Positions 1-8,469 of a stretch of DNA of 64,000 bases are shown here, piece after piece. The notes below the pieces were generated by a model. That model made no database searches and was not told the DNA's origin. It saw only the letters and a list, made by a program, of their open reading frames with translations. Source of the DNA: Adhaeribacter arboris (GTDB lineage: Bacteria; Bacteroidota; Bacteroidia; Cytophagales; Hymenobacteraceae); contig NZ_PYFT01000001.1 in assembly GCF_003023845.1 (NCBI RefSeq), positions 2,294,001 to 2,358,000 of the forward strand. The letters are read 5' to 3'. The position numbers were made by a program, and so were the translations under genes. How positions within the stretch are numbered: position 1 is the first letter of the stretch; each line of letters begins with the position of its first letter.

Positions 1-1
1 A

Positions 2-337
2 GGATTCTCCGGCGGAGAAAAGAAGCGAAACGAAATTCTGCAATTAGCTATGCTGGAACCTAAGCTTTCTATAATGGACGAAACGGATTCCGGCTTAGAT
101 ATAGATGCGTTGCGCATTGTAGCGAAAGGTGTCAACCAAATCCGCAATGAGCATAATGCTTTTATCTTAATTACGCACTACCAACGGCTTTTAGAATACA
201 TTGTACCCGATTATGTGCATGTATTGTACGATGGTCGCATTGTTAAGTCCGGCACCAAAGAACTGGCGCTGGAACTGGAAGAAAAAGGCTACGACTGGAT
301 AAAAGAAGAATTTAAAACGGAAGAAACAGCCCACTAA
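2..337 (+). CDS. sufC: SufC, Fe-S cluster assembly ATPase (5' end outside window)
   Basis: Only the C-terminal half is present; the reading frame is open from base 2. SufC is the cytoplasmic ABC-type ATPase that works with SufB and SufD in the SufBCD scaffold for Fe-S cluster assembly. The visible part starts in the ABC signature ([11 protein letters not shown]), followed by the Walker B segment [12 protein letters not shown] and the H-loop region (LITHYQRLL). The [10 protein letters not shown] form and the ETDSGLD ending are typical of SufC rather than of transport ATPases. The stop lies one base before the sufD start, so the two are surely co-transcribed. sufB is expected just upstream of the window. 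Identification is firm; only the start is missing. Confidence 0.95.
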   Translation, partial: GFSGGEKKRNEILQLAMLEPKLSIMDETDSGLDIDALRIVAKGVNQIRNEHNAFILITHYQRLLEYIVPDYVHVLYDGRIVKSGTKELALELEEKGYDWIKEEFKTEETAH

Positions 338-338
338 A

Positions 339-1685
339 ATGGCTAATCAAATATCCACCCTCCCTTTATATCAAGACCTGTTACATGGTTTTGATAGTTG
401 GTTAACGAGTAGGCAAACCACCGGCCACGAGTTCACGCTGCCTCTTCGAAAAAAGGCAATGGAGCATTTTCAAGCAATGGGTTTCCCTTCGCGTAAAGTA
501 GAAGACTGGAAATACACCAATGTATTGCCTTTTCTCCAGGAACCGTATGAATTTAACCCGGACATTATCCAGAATACGGATAAAGCGGCTATTACGCTGG
601 ATAACATAAATATTCCAGGATTAGATGCTTACCGAATTGTATTAGTAAACGGTCAGGTACAATTGGCTTTGTCTGATGAGTTACCAGCCGGCATTCAGAT
701 AAAAAGCATTGTCGGAGCCGAAAGCGAACCTGCCTTTCAGGCCAATTTTGGGCAACAGATTAAACTGGACAAGTACCATTTTGCCGCTTTAAACACGGCT
801 TGGTATGCCGATGGTTTATTTTTAGAAGTTCCGGCTAATACAGTTTTAGAGAAACCTTTCCATTTAATTCATATTTACGCGGGAACCGGAAACTTATTCA
901 TTCAACCCCGGAATTTAATAGTGATAAACCGGAGTGCGGCAGTTAGTATCGTGGAATCAGTTATTTCGGATAATTCTACCGGCGATATTTTTGTGAATAG
1001 TGTATCGGAGGTAGTAGTGAAAGAAAATGCTCAGGTACACCAATATTATTTGCAAACCAACAGCAAAAATGTACGGCAGGTAAACCACACCGAAGTCAGC
1101 CAGAAACGTAACAGTGTATACAATAACTACACGTTTTCTTTACCCGAAGCGGACTTGCTGCGCAACAACCTGCATCTAAACCTGAACGATGAGTATACCG
1201 AAAGTCATTTGTACGGTCTGTATTTAGTTAATGGTCGTCAGCTGACAGATAATCACACCTTTGTAAACCACTTGCATCCGCATTGCGAAAGTAATGAGGT
1301 GTATAAAGGTGTATTGTTAGATAATGCCACTGGTGTGTTTAACGGTAAAATTTTTGTGCAACGCGATGCCCAGAAAACCAACGCTTTTCAGCAAAATAAC
1401 AACTTGCTATTAAGCAATAAGGCTACTATAAATTCTAAGCCGCAGTTAGAGATTTTCGCCGATGATGTAAAATGTAGTCATGGTTCTACTGTAGGGCAAT
1501 TAAGCCAGGAAGCTATGTTCTATTTACGTTCCCGGGGCATTTCGGAACAAACCGCGCGCCGTTTATTGGTAAGTGCCTTTGCTTTTGATGTTACCCAGAA
1601 TATTCAGATTCCGGCGGTAGAAGCCTATATAAATAAATTAATTACCCAACACATTCCTGCCGAACAGGAGTTGGTTAAAGCCTAA
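339..1685 (+). CDS. sufD: SufD, Fe-S cluster assembly scaffold protein
   Basis: A 448-residue protein, the usual length for SufD. It forms the SufBC2D scaffold on which Fe-S clusters are built before transfer to apoproteins. The N-terminal region carries the KVEDWKYTNV segment common in SufD N-termini, and the C-terminal beta-helix core has the conserved stretch DVKCSHGSTVGQLSQEAMFY shared by SufB and SufD. The gene sits between sufC (1 bp gap) and sufS (4 bp gap), so the order C-D-S-E-T is a standard Bacteroidota suf operon. Nothing in the sequence looks truncated. SufB is excluded by length and by position after sufC. Confidence 0.95.
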   Translation: MANQISTLPLYQDLLHGFDSWLTSRQTTGHEFTLPLRKKAMEHFQAMGFPSRKVEDWKYTNVLPFLQEPYEFNPDIIQNTDKAAITLDNINIPGLDAYRIVLVNGQVQLALSDELPAGIQIKSIVGAESEPAFQANFGQQIKLDKYHFAALNTAWYADGLFLEVPANTVLEKPFHLIHIYAGTGNLFIQPRNLIVINRSAAVSIVESVISDNSTGDIFVNSVSEVVVKENAQVHQYYLQTNSKNVRQVNHTEVSQKRNSVYNNYTFSLPEADLLRNNLHLNLNDEYTESHLYGLYLVNGRQLTDNHTFVNHLHPHCESNEVYKGVLLDNATGVFNGKIFVQRDAQKTNAFQQNNNLLLSNKATINSKPQLEIFADDVKCSHGSTVGQLSQEAMFYLRSRGISEQTARRLLVSAFAFDVTQNIQIPAVEAYINKLITQHIPAEQELVKA

Positions 1686-1689
1686 AATT

Positions 1690-2940
1690 ATGCCGGCAAA
1701 CTTTATTTTCGAAACAAGCGCTCAACTGGACATTCAAAAAATCCGGGCAGATTTTCCGCTGCTGGCCACTCAGGTATACGGTAAACCATTAGTATATTTA
1801 GATAATGCCGCTACCACGCAAAAACCTGAGTTAGTTTTACGAGCTATTCAGGACTACTATACGCAGTACAATAGCAACGTTCACCGTGGGGTGCATTATT
1901 TAAGTCAAGTGGCCACCACGGCCTACGAAGATGCGCGCACCAAAGTAGCAGCCTTTATTAATGCCAAACATACCCACGAAGTAATCTTTACCCGCGGAAC
2001 TACGGATGGCATTAACTTAGTAGCCAATTGCTTTGGTCGTAAATTCTTAAAAGCCGGCGATAGTATATTAATTTCTGCTATCGAACACCATTCGAACATT
2101 GTGCCTTGGCAAATGATTTGCGAGGAACGGGGGGCTACTCTTAAAGTAATTCCGGTAAATGAGAAAGGTGAATTAATTCTGGAAGAACTGGATGAATTAC
2201 TGGATGATACGGTAAAGTTGGTAGCCGTAACCTATATTTCGAATACTTTGGGTACTATTAACCCGGTAAAAGAAATTATAACCCGGGCTCACCAACAAGA
2301 TATTCCCGTATTGGTTGATGCTGCCCAAGCGGCACCCCATTTACCTTTAGACGTGCAGGAATTAGACGTAGATTTTCTGGCTTTCTCGTCGCATAAAATG
2401 TACGGGCCTACCGGAATTGGCGCTTTGTACGGCAAAGAAGCCTGGCTGAACCAGTTACCCCCTTACCAAGGTGGCGGCGACATGATTAAATCGGTTAGTT
2501 TTAAGAAAACAACTTACAACGAGTTGCCTTTTAAGTTTGAGGCGGGTACTCCCAGCATTGCCGAAGGAATTGCTTTTGGGGCCGCTATCGATTATCTCCA
2601 GATTTTAGGAATTCCTAATATTCAGGAAGCGGAAAGCCAATTATACGCGTATGCCGTTGATGCCCTGCAAACTATTGATGAGCTGCGCTTTATTGGGGAA
2701 GCCAAACACCGGGCGGCCTCTATTTCATTTTTAGTAGGCGATGCGCATCCGTTTGATGTAGGCGAAATTTTAGATAAACAAGGCATTGCGGTTCGTACCG
2801 GTCACCATTGTACGGAGCCCATTATGCAATATTTTAACATCCCGGGTACAGTAAGGGCTTCTATCGCTATTTACAATACTACCGAGGAAATAGATAAATT
2901 GGTAGCTGGTATCAAAAAAGCGGTTACCTTGTTAAGCTGA
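1690..2940 (+). CDS. sufS: SufS-type cysteine desulfurase
   Basis: A 416-residue PLP-dependent enzyme that removes sulfur from L-cysteine as a persulfide and passes it to SufE. The PLP lysine is K236 in SSHKMYGPTG and the persulfide-forming cysteine is C374 in RTGHHCTEP. The short active-site loop around that cysteine marks the group II (SufS/CsdA) type, distinct from IscS. The N-terminal YLDNAATTQKP motif is also typical. It follows sufD by 4 bp and precedes sufE by 10 bp, matching the expected SufS-SufE pairing. No odd residues were noticed; the call is firm. Confidence 0.96.
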   Translation: MPANFIFETSAQLDIQKIRADFPLLATQVYGKPLVYLDNAATTQKPELVLRAIQDYYTQYNSNVHRGVHYLSQVATTAYEDARTKVAAFINAKHTHEVIFTRGTTDGINLVANCFGRKFLKAGDSILISAIEHHSNIVPWQMICEERGATLKVIPVNEKGELILEELDELLDDTVKLVAVTYISNTLGTINPVKEIITRAHQQDIPVLVDAAQAAPHLPLDVQELDVDFLAFSSHKMYGPTGIGALYGKEAWLNQLPPYQGGGDMIKSVSFKKTTYNELPFKFEAGTPSIAEGIAFGAAIDYLQILGIPNIQEAESQLYAYAVDALQTIDELRFIGEAKHRAASISFLVGDAHPFDVGEILDKQGIAVRTGHHCTEPIMQYFNIPGTVRASIAIYNTTEEIDKLVAGIKKAVTLLS

Positions 2941-2950
2941 TTTATTTAAC

Positions 2951-3382
2951 ATGACGATAGAGGAACGGCAGGACCAGATTATTGAGGATTTTGAGTTGTT
3001 TGATGACTGGATGGATAAATACGAATATATTATTCAGTTAGGTAAAGACTTGCCTCTTATCGATGAAAAATATAAAACCGACGAAAACTTGATTAAAGGC
3101 TGTCAGTCGAAGGTATGGCTGCACGCCGATTACGAAAATGGCAAATTAATTTTCACGGCGGATAGTGATGCTATTATTACCAAAGGCTTGGTGAGTATGG
3201 TGGTACAGGTTCTTTCGGGACATACCCCCCAGGAAATTGCGGAAGCCAATATTTATTTTATCAATGAAATTGGCTTACAAAACCACCTTTCTCCTACCCG
3301 TTCTAATGGATTATTATCCATGCTGAAACAAATAAAACTTTACGCCCTCGCTTACCAAACCCAAGCTTTCAATCCATCATGA
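2951..3382 (+). CDS. sufE: SufE sulfur acceptor protein
   Basis: A 143-residue member of the SufE family, which accepts persulfide sulfur from SufS and delivers it to the SufBCD scaffold. The acceptor cysteine is C51 in the conserved segment LIKGCQSKVWL. The preceding LPLIDEKYKTDEN stretch is also characteristic. The last bases overlap the start of the next gene by 4 bp (ATGA arrangement), pointing to translational coupling. Length and motif fit SufE; the nearest alternative, the paralogue CsdE, is unlikely inside a suf operon. Confidence 0.95.
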   Translation: MTIEERQDQIIEDFELFDDWMDKYEYIIQLGKDLPLIDEKYKTDENLIKGCQSKVWLHADYENGKLIFTADSDAIITKGLVSMVVQVLSGHTPQEIAEANIYFINEIGLQNHLSPTRSNGLLSMLKQIKLYALAYQTQAFNPS

Positions 3383-3690
3383 ACCCTTCGGAATTAAGAG
3401 ATAAAGTAGAAGAAGCTTTACGAACAGTACACGACCCGGAAATTCCGGTAAATATTTACGATTTGGGTTTAGTGTACGAAATTAAAGTAGAAGAAGGTTC
3501 GAAGGTTAGAGTTACCATGACTTTAACCGCCCCAGCTTGCCCCGCAGCTGGCGATATTATTTTTGAAACTCAGAGTAAACTAGAATCAATTGAAGGAGTA
3601 ACGGATGCCTACGTGCTTCTCACCTTCGACCCACCTTGGAACCGCGACATGATGAGCGAGGAAGCTAAATTAGAGTTAGGTTTCTTATAG
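3379..3690 (+). CDS. SufT-like DUF59 / MIP18-family Fe-S carrier or maturation factor
   Basis: A 103-residue DUF59-family protein with the family motif DPEIPVNIYDLGLVYE and the segment LTAPACPAAGD that carries the conserved cysteine. Proteins of this type (SufT in Suf operons, PaaD relatives, eukaryotic MIP18/CIA2) help mature or transfer Fe-S clusters. The 4-bp overlap with sufE and the location at the operon end support a role in Fe-S metabolism. A strong hairpin terminator follows at 3724, so this is the last gene of the operon. The exact client proteins cannot be read from sequence. Confidence 0.9.
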   Translation: MNPSELRDKVEEALRTVHDPEIPVNIYDLGLVYEIKVEEGSKVRVTMTLTAPACPAAGDIIFETQSKLESIEGVTDAYVLLTFDPPWNRDMMSEEAKLELGFL

Positions 3691-3723
3691 GCATAGTTCA
3701 TTTAAGGTAAATATTATTGCGTG

Positions 3724-3751
3724 GGTGTAGTTAGCTAACTACACCTTTTTA
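3724..3751 (+). terminator. Rho-independent terminator of the suf operon
   Basis: A perfect 22-bp palindrome (arms GGTGTAGTTAG and CTAACTACACC with essentially no spacer) at 3724-3745 is followed by TTTTTATTT. It lies 34 bp after the SufT-like stop, where the operon should end. On the minus strand it is less T-rich, so it mainly serves the suf operon. Confidence 0.8.
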
Positions 3752-3825
3752 TTTACTTTTTGATAAAGCAATTTTATACGTTATTAAAGTAGTTTTTGAC
3801 TCCCGGATGATATGCAAAAGCGAAA

Positions 3826-4389
3826 TCAATCAGGAGGATTCATTTTCTCTCTTGCTTCCATGCACCATACTAATTCTTGCAAAAAGGTTTGGGTTCTTTT
3901 TTCTGTACCCGTAATATCTGCCGGATATCCGTTTTCGTCAAAGGCTTCTTGAACATGGGGTACCTGGTAGCGGGCGGGTATTACCCAAACTCCTTTCTTC
4001 CATAAAGAAAATATTAGTGAAGGATAAACTAAAACCCCACCAAATGCACCAGTAGATACCGTAACAATTCCCGTAGGTTTCCGCTTCCATTCTACCGATA
4101 ACAAATCAATCACATTTTTCAAACTTGCCGGAAATCCACCGTTGTATTCCGGAGTAATTACCACTACTCCGTCAGCATTTTTTATGCGGGTAGCAAAATC
4201 TACAATTTGAGGAGAAGGGTCAATCATAAATCGTAGCCTTTCTTCGAAAATAGGAAATTTATAATCCTGCAAATCAATTAAATCCGCAGTTGCAATTTCA
4301 TTTTTCTCTACGTATTTTTTAAAATAAAGCCCTACCCGGTGGCTATTTCGCCCGGCACGAACACTCGTGGAAAGAATGGCGATATGCAT
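3826..4389 (-). CDS. NADPH-dependent FMN reductase family protein (flavodoxin-like fold)
   Basis: A 187-residue member of the NADPH_dep FMN reductase family, soluble and cytoplasmic. The N-terminal phosphate-binding loop reads STSVRAGRNSHRVG, and the central flavin-binding segment is PEYNGGFPASLKNVIDLLS, the diagnostic motif of this group. Such enzymes reduce FMN, quinones or azo compounds with NADPH; the physiological substrate cannot be told. It is transcribed toward the suf operon end and divergently from the TetR gene, with a 277-bp AT-rich spacer. Its divergence from an efflux regulator hints at co-control but no shared operator near this start was seen. Confidence 0.9.
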   Translation of the reverse strand: MHIAILSTSVRAGRNSHRVGLYFKKYVEKNEIATADLIDLQDYKFPIFEERLRFMIDPSPQIVDFATRIKNADGVVVITPEYNGGFPASLKNVIDLLSVEWKRKPTGIVTVSTGAFGGVLVYPSLIFSLWKKGVWVIPARYQVPHVQEAFDENGYPADITGTEKRTQTFLQELVWCMEAREKMNPPD

Positions 4390-4637
4390 AAAAATAAGTG
4401 TAAAGGATTACATTTTAGTTTACTATTTTATAACAATTTCCAGGGCCTTTGTTCCTTTAACTTAGAAAAAAGAAATTTATTCCTCATAAAAAAATAGTGA
4501 AGCCTAAAAAGTAATTACAAAAGCTATTTGCTTTTAACTTTTAGTTGATGTTAAACTTTCCATTTTATCATTCAGCTTTCGCTTCCAAAGATTTATTTAA
4601 ATTTCTGATAAAACTTTTTTTATTTAAAACTAGTATT

Positions 4638-4645
4638 TACATTTG
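4638..4645 (+). promoter_or_regulatory. Putative -7 box of the tetR/efflux promoter
   Basis: TACATTTG at 4638-4645 fits the Bacteroidota -7 consensus TAnnTTTG exactly. It ends directly at the inverted repeat 4646-4661, so a bound repressor would cover the expected start of transcription. No clear -33 TTG is seen about 20 bp upstream. Confidence 0.45.
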
Positions 4646-4661
4646 TTAACCAAATGGTTAA
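4646..4661. promoter_or_regulatory. Putative TetR operator (inverted repeat)
   Basis: The sequence TTAACC-AAAT-GGTTAA is a 6-bp perfect inverted repeat around 4 bp, lying 5 bp before the ATG of the TetR-type regulator and directly after a -7-like box. Position and symmetry fit an autoregulatory TetR operator that would also control the downstream efflux genes. Binding is inferred. Confidence 0.55.
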
Positions 4662-4666
4662 ATTTA

Positions 4667-5290
4667 ATGGTTAAAAAACTAAAAGATCAGTCTACCGAAC
4701 AGCGCATTTTAGAAGCTGCAAAAACAGTTTTTATTCACAAAGGAATGGCTGGTGCCCGAATGCAGGATATTGCCGATGAAGCTGGTATTAATAAAGCCAT
4801 GCTGCATTATTATTTCCGGAGTAAAGAAAAATTATTTGAGGTGATATTCCGGGAAGCGGTAGGAAGGTTTTTGCCGAAGCTTAACGCTATTATTGCGATG
4901 GATTCTTCCTTGTTCGAAAAAATTCATGTTTTTTGCCGGGAATACATTAGTGTTCTCACCGAGAATCCTTACATACCCTTATTTGTAGTAAATGAGGCGA
5001 ATAAGCAATCCCATGCTTTCTTGAGTTCTATGATGGGAAGTCAAAAACCGAACTTACCTGCTTTAATTAACCAAATTGAAGAAGAGGTAAAAAAAGGAAT
5101 TATCCACCCCATTAGTCCGGCGCAATTATTATTAAACATGATGTCAATGTGTATTTTCCCGTTTCTTGGCCGGCCCATTTGGAATTTTTTATCCGGTATG
5201 GATGAATTACAATTTAATTTTTTGATGCAGCAGCGTAAGGAAGAAGTAGCAACCTTTATTATCAGTTCCATAAAAAAACAAAAAGAATAA
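4667..5290 (+). CDS. TetR/AcrR family transcriptional repressor
   Basis: A 207-residue TetR-family regulator when started at the ATG at 4667. A longer frame from a TTG at 4643 exists, but that codon lies inside the likely promoter and operator, so 4667 is preferred. The N-terminal helix-turn-helix runs through ARMQDIADEAGINKAMLHYY, followed by FRSKEKLF, the standard TetR pattern; the C-terminal helical part is the variable ligand domain. It heads an operon with a TolC-like channel, a membrane fusion protein and ABC genes, so it most likely represses this exporter and is released by a transported compound. The ligand is unknown. Confidence 0.92.
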   Translation: MVKKLKDQSTEQRILEAAKTVFIHKGMAGARMQDIADEAGINKAMLHYYFRSKEKLFEVIFREAVGRFLPKLNAIIAMDSSLFEKIHVFCREYISVLTENPYIPLFVVNEANKQSHAFLSSMMGSQKPNLPALINQIEEEVKKGIIHPISPAQLLLNMMSMCIFPFLGRPIWNFLSGMDELQFNFLMQQRKEEVATFIISSIKKQKE

Positions 5291-5307
5291 CCTTAAAATT
5301 TTTTGTC

Positions 5308-6578
5308 ATGAAATTAACTATTTGGTTAAACACTTTGGTTATTTTATTTTTAATCAATCTACCCCTTGCCCGAGGTCAAACGGTTACTTTGGAGCAATTG
5401 CAGCAAAAAGCCCGCGAAAATTACCCGCTTACCCGGCAAAAAAATGTAATTCAGGAAAGTAATGCGCTTTTGCTGCAAAACATTAACAGAAACAACTTAC
5501 CCCAATTAGTCATTTTGGGGCAGGGTAGCTATCAATCGGATGTAACCAGTATTAACTCTCCAATACCTGGTCTGGAGATAGAAGCACCCGCTAAAGACCA
5601 GTACCGGATTACCACCGAACTAACCCAACCCTTATACGATGGGGGCTTGAGAAGATCCAAACAACTCGTGCAGCAAATAACTAGTGAAACGGAAAACCAG
5701 CGATTAGAAGTAGAGCTTTATAAGCTGCGGGAACAAGTAAATCAAATGTACTTTGCTATTATTCTGTTGGAGGAACAAGCCCGGCAAGCATCTCTTTTGC
5801 AAAAGGATCTGGCCATTGGCATCAAGCGAACTCAGGCCCAGGTAGCCAATGGTATTACTTTTAAATCAAACCTGAATGTGCTTCAAGCCGAACACCTGAA
5901 AGCGGGCCAGCGAATCATTGAATTGCAAAATACCCGCTTAGGCTATTTACAAGCCCTGAGTTTATTAACGGGCGAACCATTACCGCTAAATATTCAACTT
6001 ACCCGGCCAGTGGCACCCGCCATCTCTACTACTCCGGAAATTCGCCGGCCCGAACTCAATCTTTATAGTAAACAAATACAAGTTTGGGAAGCCCAGAAAA
6101 AAATGGTAGAAGTAGGCTTACGACCTGGTCTTAGCTTTTTTGGACAAGGTGGCTACGGGAGGCCCGGCCTGAACTTACTCAAAAATGAATTCGATTACTT
6201 TTACCTTACCGGCTTACGTTTTACGTGGCGTTTAAATACCTGGTACACCCACCGCAACGAAAAGAAAGTTTTAGACCTGAATAAGAAAACAACCAACTTG
6301 CAACAGGAAATTTTCTCATTAAATATCAATATGCAACTCACCCGCGAACGCGCGGAAATTCAAAAACTGGAAGAATTAATCAAGAGTGATCAGGAAATTA
6401 TAGCGCTTCGGGAAAGCGTAAAAAATCGGCCCAAGCCCAACTGGAAAATGCCGTTATTACCGCCAACGACTTTTTACGCGAGGTGAACGCCAAAGACCAA
6501 GCCCGGCAGGCTTTAATCATTCACCAGGTGCAGCTATTGCAATCGCAAGTAAACTATCAAACTATTTCGGGCAATTAA
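5308..6578 (+). pseudogene. TolC-family outer membrane efflux protein, with a one-base frameshift near the 3' end
   Basis: The first frame gives 392 residues (stop at 6486) with a signal peptide (LFLINLPLARG) and alternating helical and strand segments of the OEP/TolC family, including QPLYDGGLRRSKQ. After an A6 run at 6420-6425 the natural continuation is in another frame: SAQAQLENAVITANDFLRE, then a helix ending QSQVNYQTISGN with a stop at 6576-6578. Restoring one A gives a 423-residue protein with a normal TolC C-terminus, and the next gene then starts 11 bp after it. The break is a sequencing error, a real lesion, or ribosomal or polymerase slippage. Role if intact: outer membrane exit duct for the ABC exporter encoded downstream. 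Confidence 0.85.
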
Positions 6579-6589
6579 TTTATCTAAAG

Positions 6590-7534
6590 ATGAAAAATAT
6601 ATTCCTAGTATTATTGCTAACCACGAGTCTAGTCTCCTGCCATTCGGGAGAAAACATCCACGATGCCTCCGGCACTTTTGAGGCAGATGAAGTTATTGTA
6701 TCAGCGGAACTGAGCGGTGAAATTGATTCTTTAGCAATTGAGGAAGGACAAGTGATACCGGCCGGTAAAATTGTTGGGTTAATTGACGCCGAAAATGTAA
6801 GACTCCAAAAAGAACAAGCTGAAGCAAGTTTAAAAGCTTTAGCGGTAAGAACCACCGACGTTGGGCCGCAGGTATTACTGTTAAAAGATCAGTTAGCTGT
6901 GCAGCAAGTACAATTAAAATCCTTGTTACGGGAAAAACAACGCACCGAAAATCTTTTAAAATTAGATGCCGCCACCGGCAAACAACTCGATGATATAAAT
7001 ACCCAGATTGACATTTCCGAACGCCAAATACGAGTCATACAGCAGCAGATTAAAGTTCAGCAAAACGAAGTAGCTACCCGCAACCGGACGATACTCAGCG
7101 AAAGGCAACCCATGCAGAAACTTATTGCCCAATTGGGCAGCCAACTAAGCAAAGCGCAGGTGCGCAATCCAATTGCCGGTACCGTACTTACCAAATACGC
7201 CATGACCGGGGAAGTAACCGCACCCGGTAAAGCTTTATACAAAATAGCCGATTTATCTACCCTAACCCTGCGGGCTTACATTACCGGAGATCAGTTATCG
7301 CAGGTTAAAATTGGGCAGCCCGTAACGGTGCTGGTAGATAATGGCCAGGAAAATTATAAAAAGTTGTCCGGTACCATTACCTGGGTAGCCAGCCAAGCCG
7401 AATTCACGCCTAAAACCATTCAAACCAAAGACCAGCGGGCTAACCTGGTTTATGCCGTGAAGGTAAAAGTTAAAAATGATGGATTTCTGAAGATTGGCAT
7501 GTATGGTGAGGTAGCATTAAACACAGCCTCATGA
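6590..7534 (+). CDS. HlyD/EmrA-type membrane fusion protein, likely lipoprotein
   Basis: A 314-residue periplasmic adaptor linking an inner membrane transporter to a TolC channel. The N-terminus is a lipoprotein signal (LVSC, lipidated C17). Next is a biotinyl-lipoyl-like half (ELSGEIDSLAIEEGQVIPAG), then a long coiled-coil hairpin around residues 60-165 rich in Q, E and K, the second lipoyl half (VRNPIAGTVLTKYAMTGE) and a beta-barrel domain. It resembles the YhiI/YbhG type that partners with ABC-2 exporters. Its stop overlaps the next ATG by 4 bp (ATGA), so expression is coupled to the ATPase genes. Confidence 0.92.
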   Translation: MKNIFLVLLLTTSLVSCHSGENIHDASGTFEADEVIVSAELSGEIDSLAIEEGQVIPAGKIVGLIDAENVRLQKEQAEASLKALAVRTTDVGPQVLLLKDQLAVQQVQLKSLLREKQRTENLLKLDAATGKQLDDINTQIDISERQIRVIQQQIKVQQNEVATRNRTILSERQPMQKLIAQLGSQLSKAQVRNPIAGTVLTKYAMTGEVTAPGKALYKIADLSTLTLRAYITGDQLSQVKIGQPVTVLVDNGQENYKKLSGTITWVASQAEFTPKTIQTKDQRANLVYAVKVKVKNDGFLKIGMYGEVALNTAS

Positions 7535-8469
7535 AAACAATAGTAGTAAATAATCTGGTAAAGACTTATACAACCGGTAAGCAAACGGTACAGGCTTTAA
7601 AAGGAATTTCGCTGGAGGTAGATTCCGGGGAGCTCTTTGGCTTAATTGGCCCCGATGGCGCCGGTAAAACCACGCTCATCCGGATTTTGGTAACGCTGTT
7701 ATTAGCTGATTCGGGCTCTGCCCAAGTAGATGGCCACGAAGTAGTTCAGGATTATAAAATTATCCGGCAGCGGGTGGGTTACATGCCCGGCACTTTTTCT
7801 TTGTACCAGGATTTAACAGTGCAGGAAAATCTCAACTTTTTTGCTACCGTTTTTAATACTTCCATTGAAGAGAATTACGACTTAGTAAAAGATATCTATG
7901 TTCAGATTGAGCCTTTTAAAAACCGGCGGGCAGGCAAGCTTTCCGGGGGTATGAAACAAAAGCTGGCCTTGTGCTGCACTTTAATTCATAAGCCAACTGT
8001 TCTTTTTTTAGATGAGCCCACTACCGGGGTAGATGCCGTTTCCCGGAAAGCATTCTGGGATATGCTGGCTAATTTGAAAAAGCAAGGCATTACCACCTTG
8101 GTATCTACCCCTTACATGGACGAAGCCGCTATGTGCGACCGGGTGGCCCTAATTCAAGAAGGTACTATTCTGGCTATTGACCGTCCGGCAGTTATCAACC
8201 AGCAATTTCACAAACCCTTGTTGGCTATAGCCTCTACCGCCATGTTCCGGCTATTAAACGATTTAAAAAATTATACTGAGGTAATTGCCGCTTATCCTTT
8301 CGGCGAATACCAGCACGTAGTTATGCAGCCCGACTACCATCCGGAACAATTGGAAAAATACCTGCAAGGCAAAAATCATCTGGATTTAGAAATAAAAATT
8401 GTTTCCCCCAATATCGAAGATTCATTCATTCAACTAATGTCTAAAAACCAAAATCAAATCCTTTCCTAA
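7531..8469 (+). CDS. ABC exporter ATPase, first NBD (degenerate Q- and H-loops)
   Basis: A 312-residue ABC ATP-binding protein. Walker A is GPDGAGKT at 40-47, the signature LSGGM at 137-141, and Walker B ends in DEP at 161-163. The Q-loop reads YMPG instead of YxxQ, and the switch histidine is replaced by proline in VSTPYMDEA (P194). The C-terminal 80 residues are an extra domain seen in drug-type ABC ATPases. It corresponds to the N-terminal half of fused YbhF/RbbA-type ATPases, here a separate gene. It starts inside the stop of the fusion protein and its own stop overlaps the next ATG by one base. Probable function: asymmetric ATPase dimer with the next gene product. Confidence 0.92.
   Translation: MKTIVVNNLVKTYTTGKQTVQALKGISLEVDSGELFGLIGPDGAGKTTLIRILVTLLLADSGSAQVDGHEVVQDYKIIRQRVGYMPGTFSLYQDLTVQENLNFFATVFNTSIEENYDLVKDIYVQIEPFKNRRAGKLSGGMKQKLALCCTLIHKPTVLFLDEPTTGVDAVSRKAFWDMLANLKKQGITTLVSTPYMDEAAMCDRVALIQEGTILAIDRPAVINQQFHKPLLAIASTAMFRLLNDLKNYTEVIAAYPFGEYQHVVMQPDYHPEQLEKYLQGKNHLDLEIKIVSPNIEDSFIQLMSKNQNQILS

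Noticed and set aside
4643-4666. TTG at 4643 as start of the TetR gene
   Set aside because: It lies within the -7 box and operator; the ATG at 4667 gives the usual TetR N-terminus.
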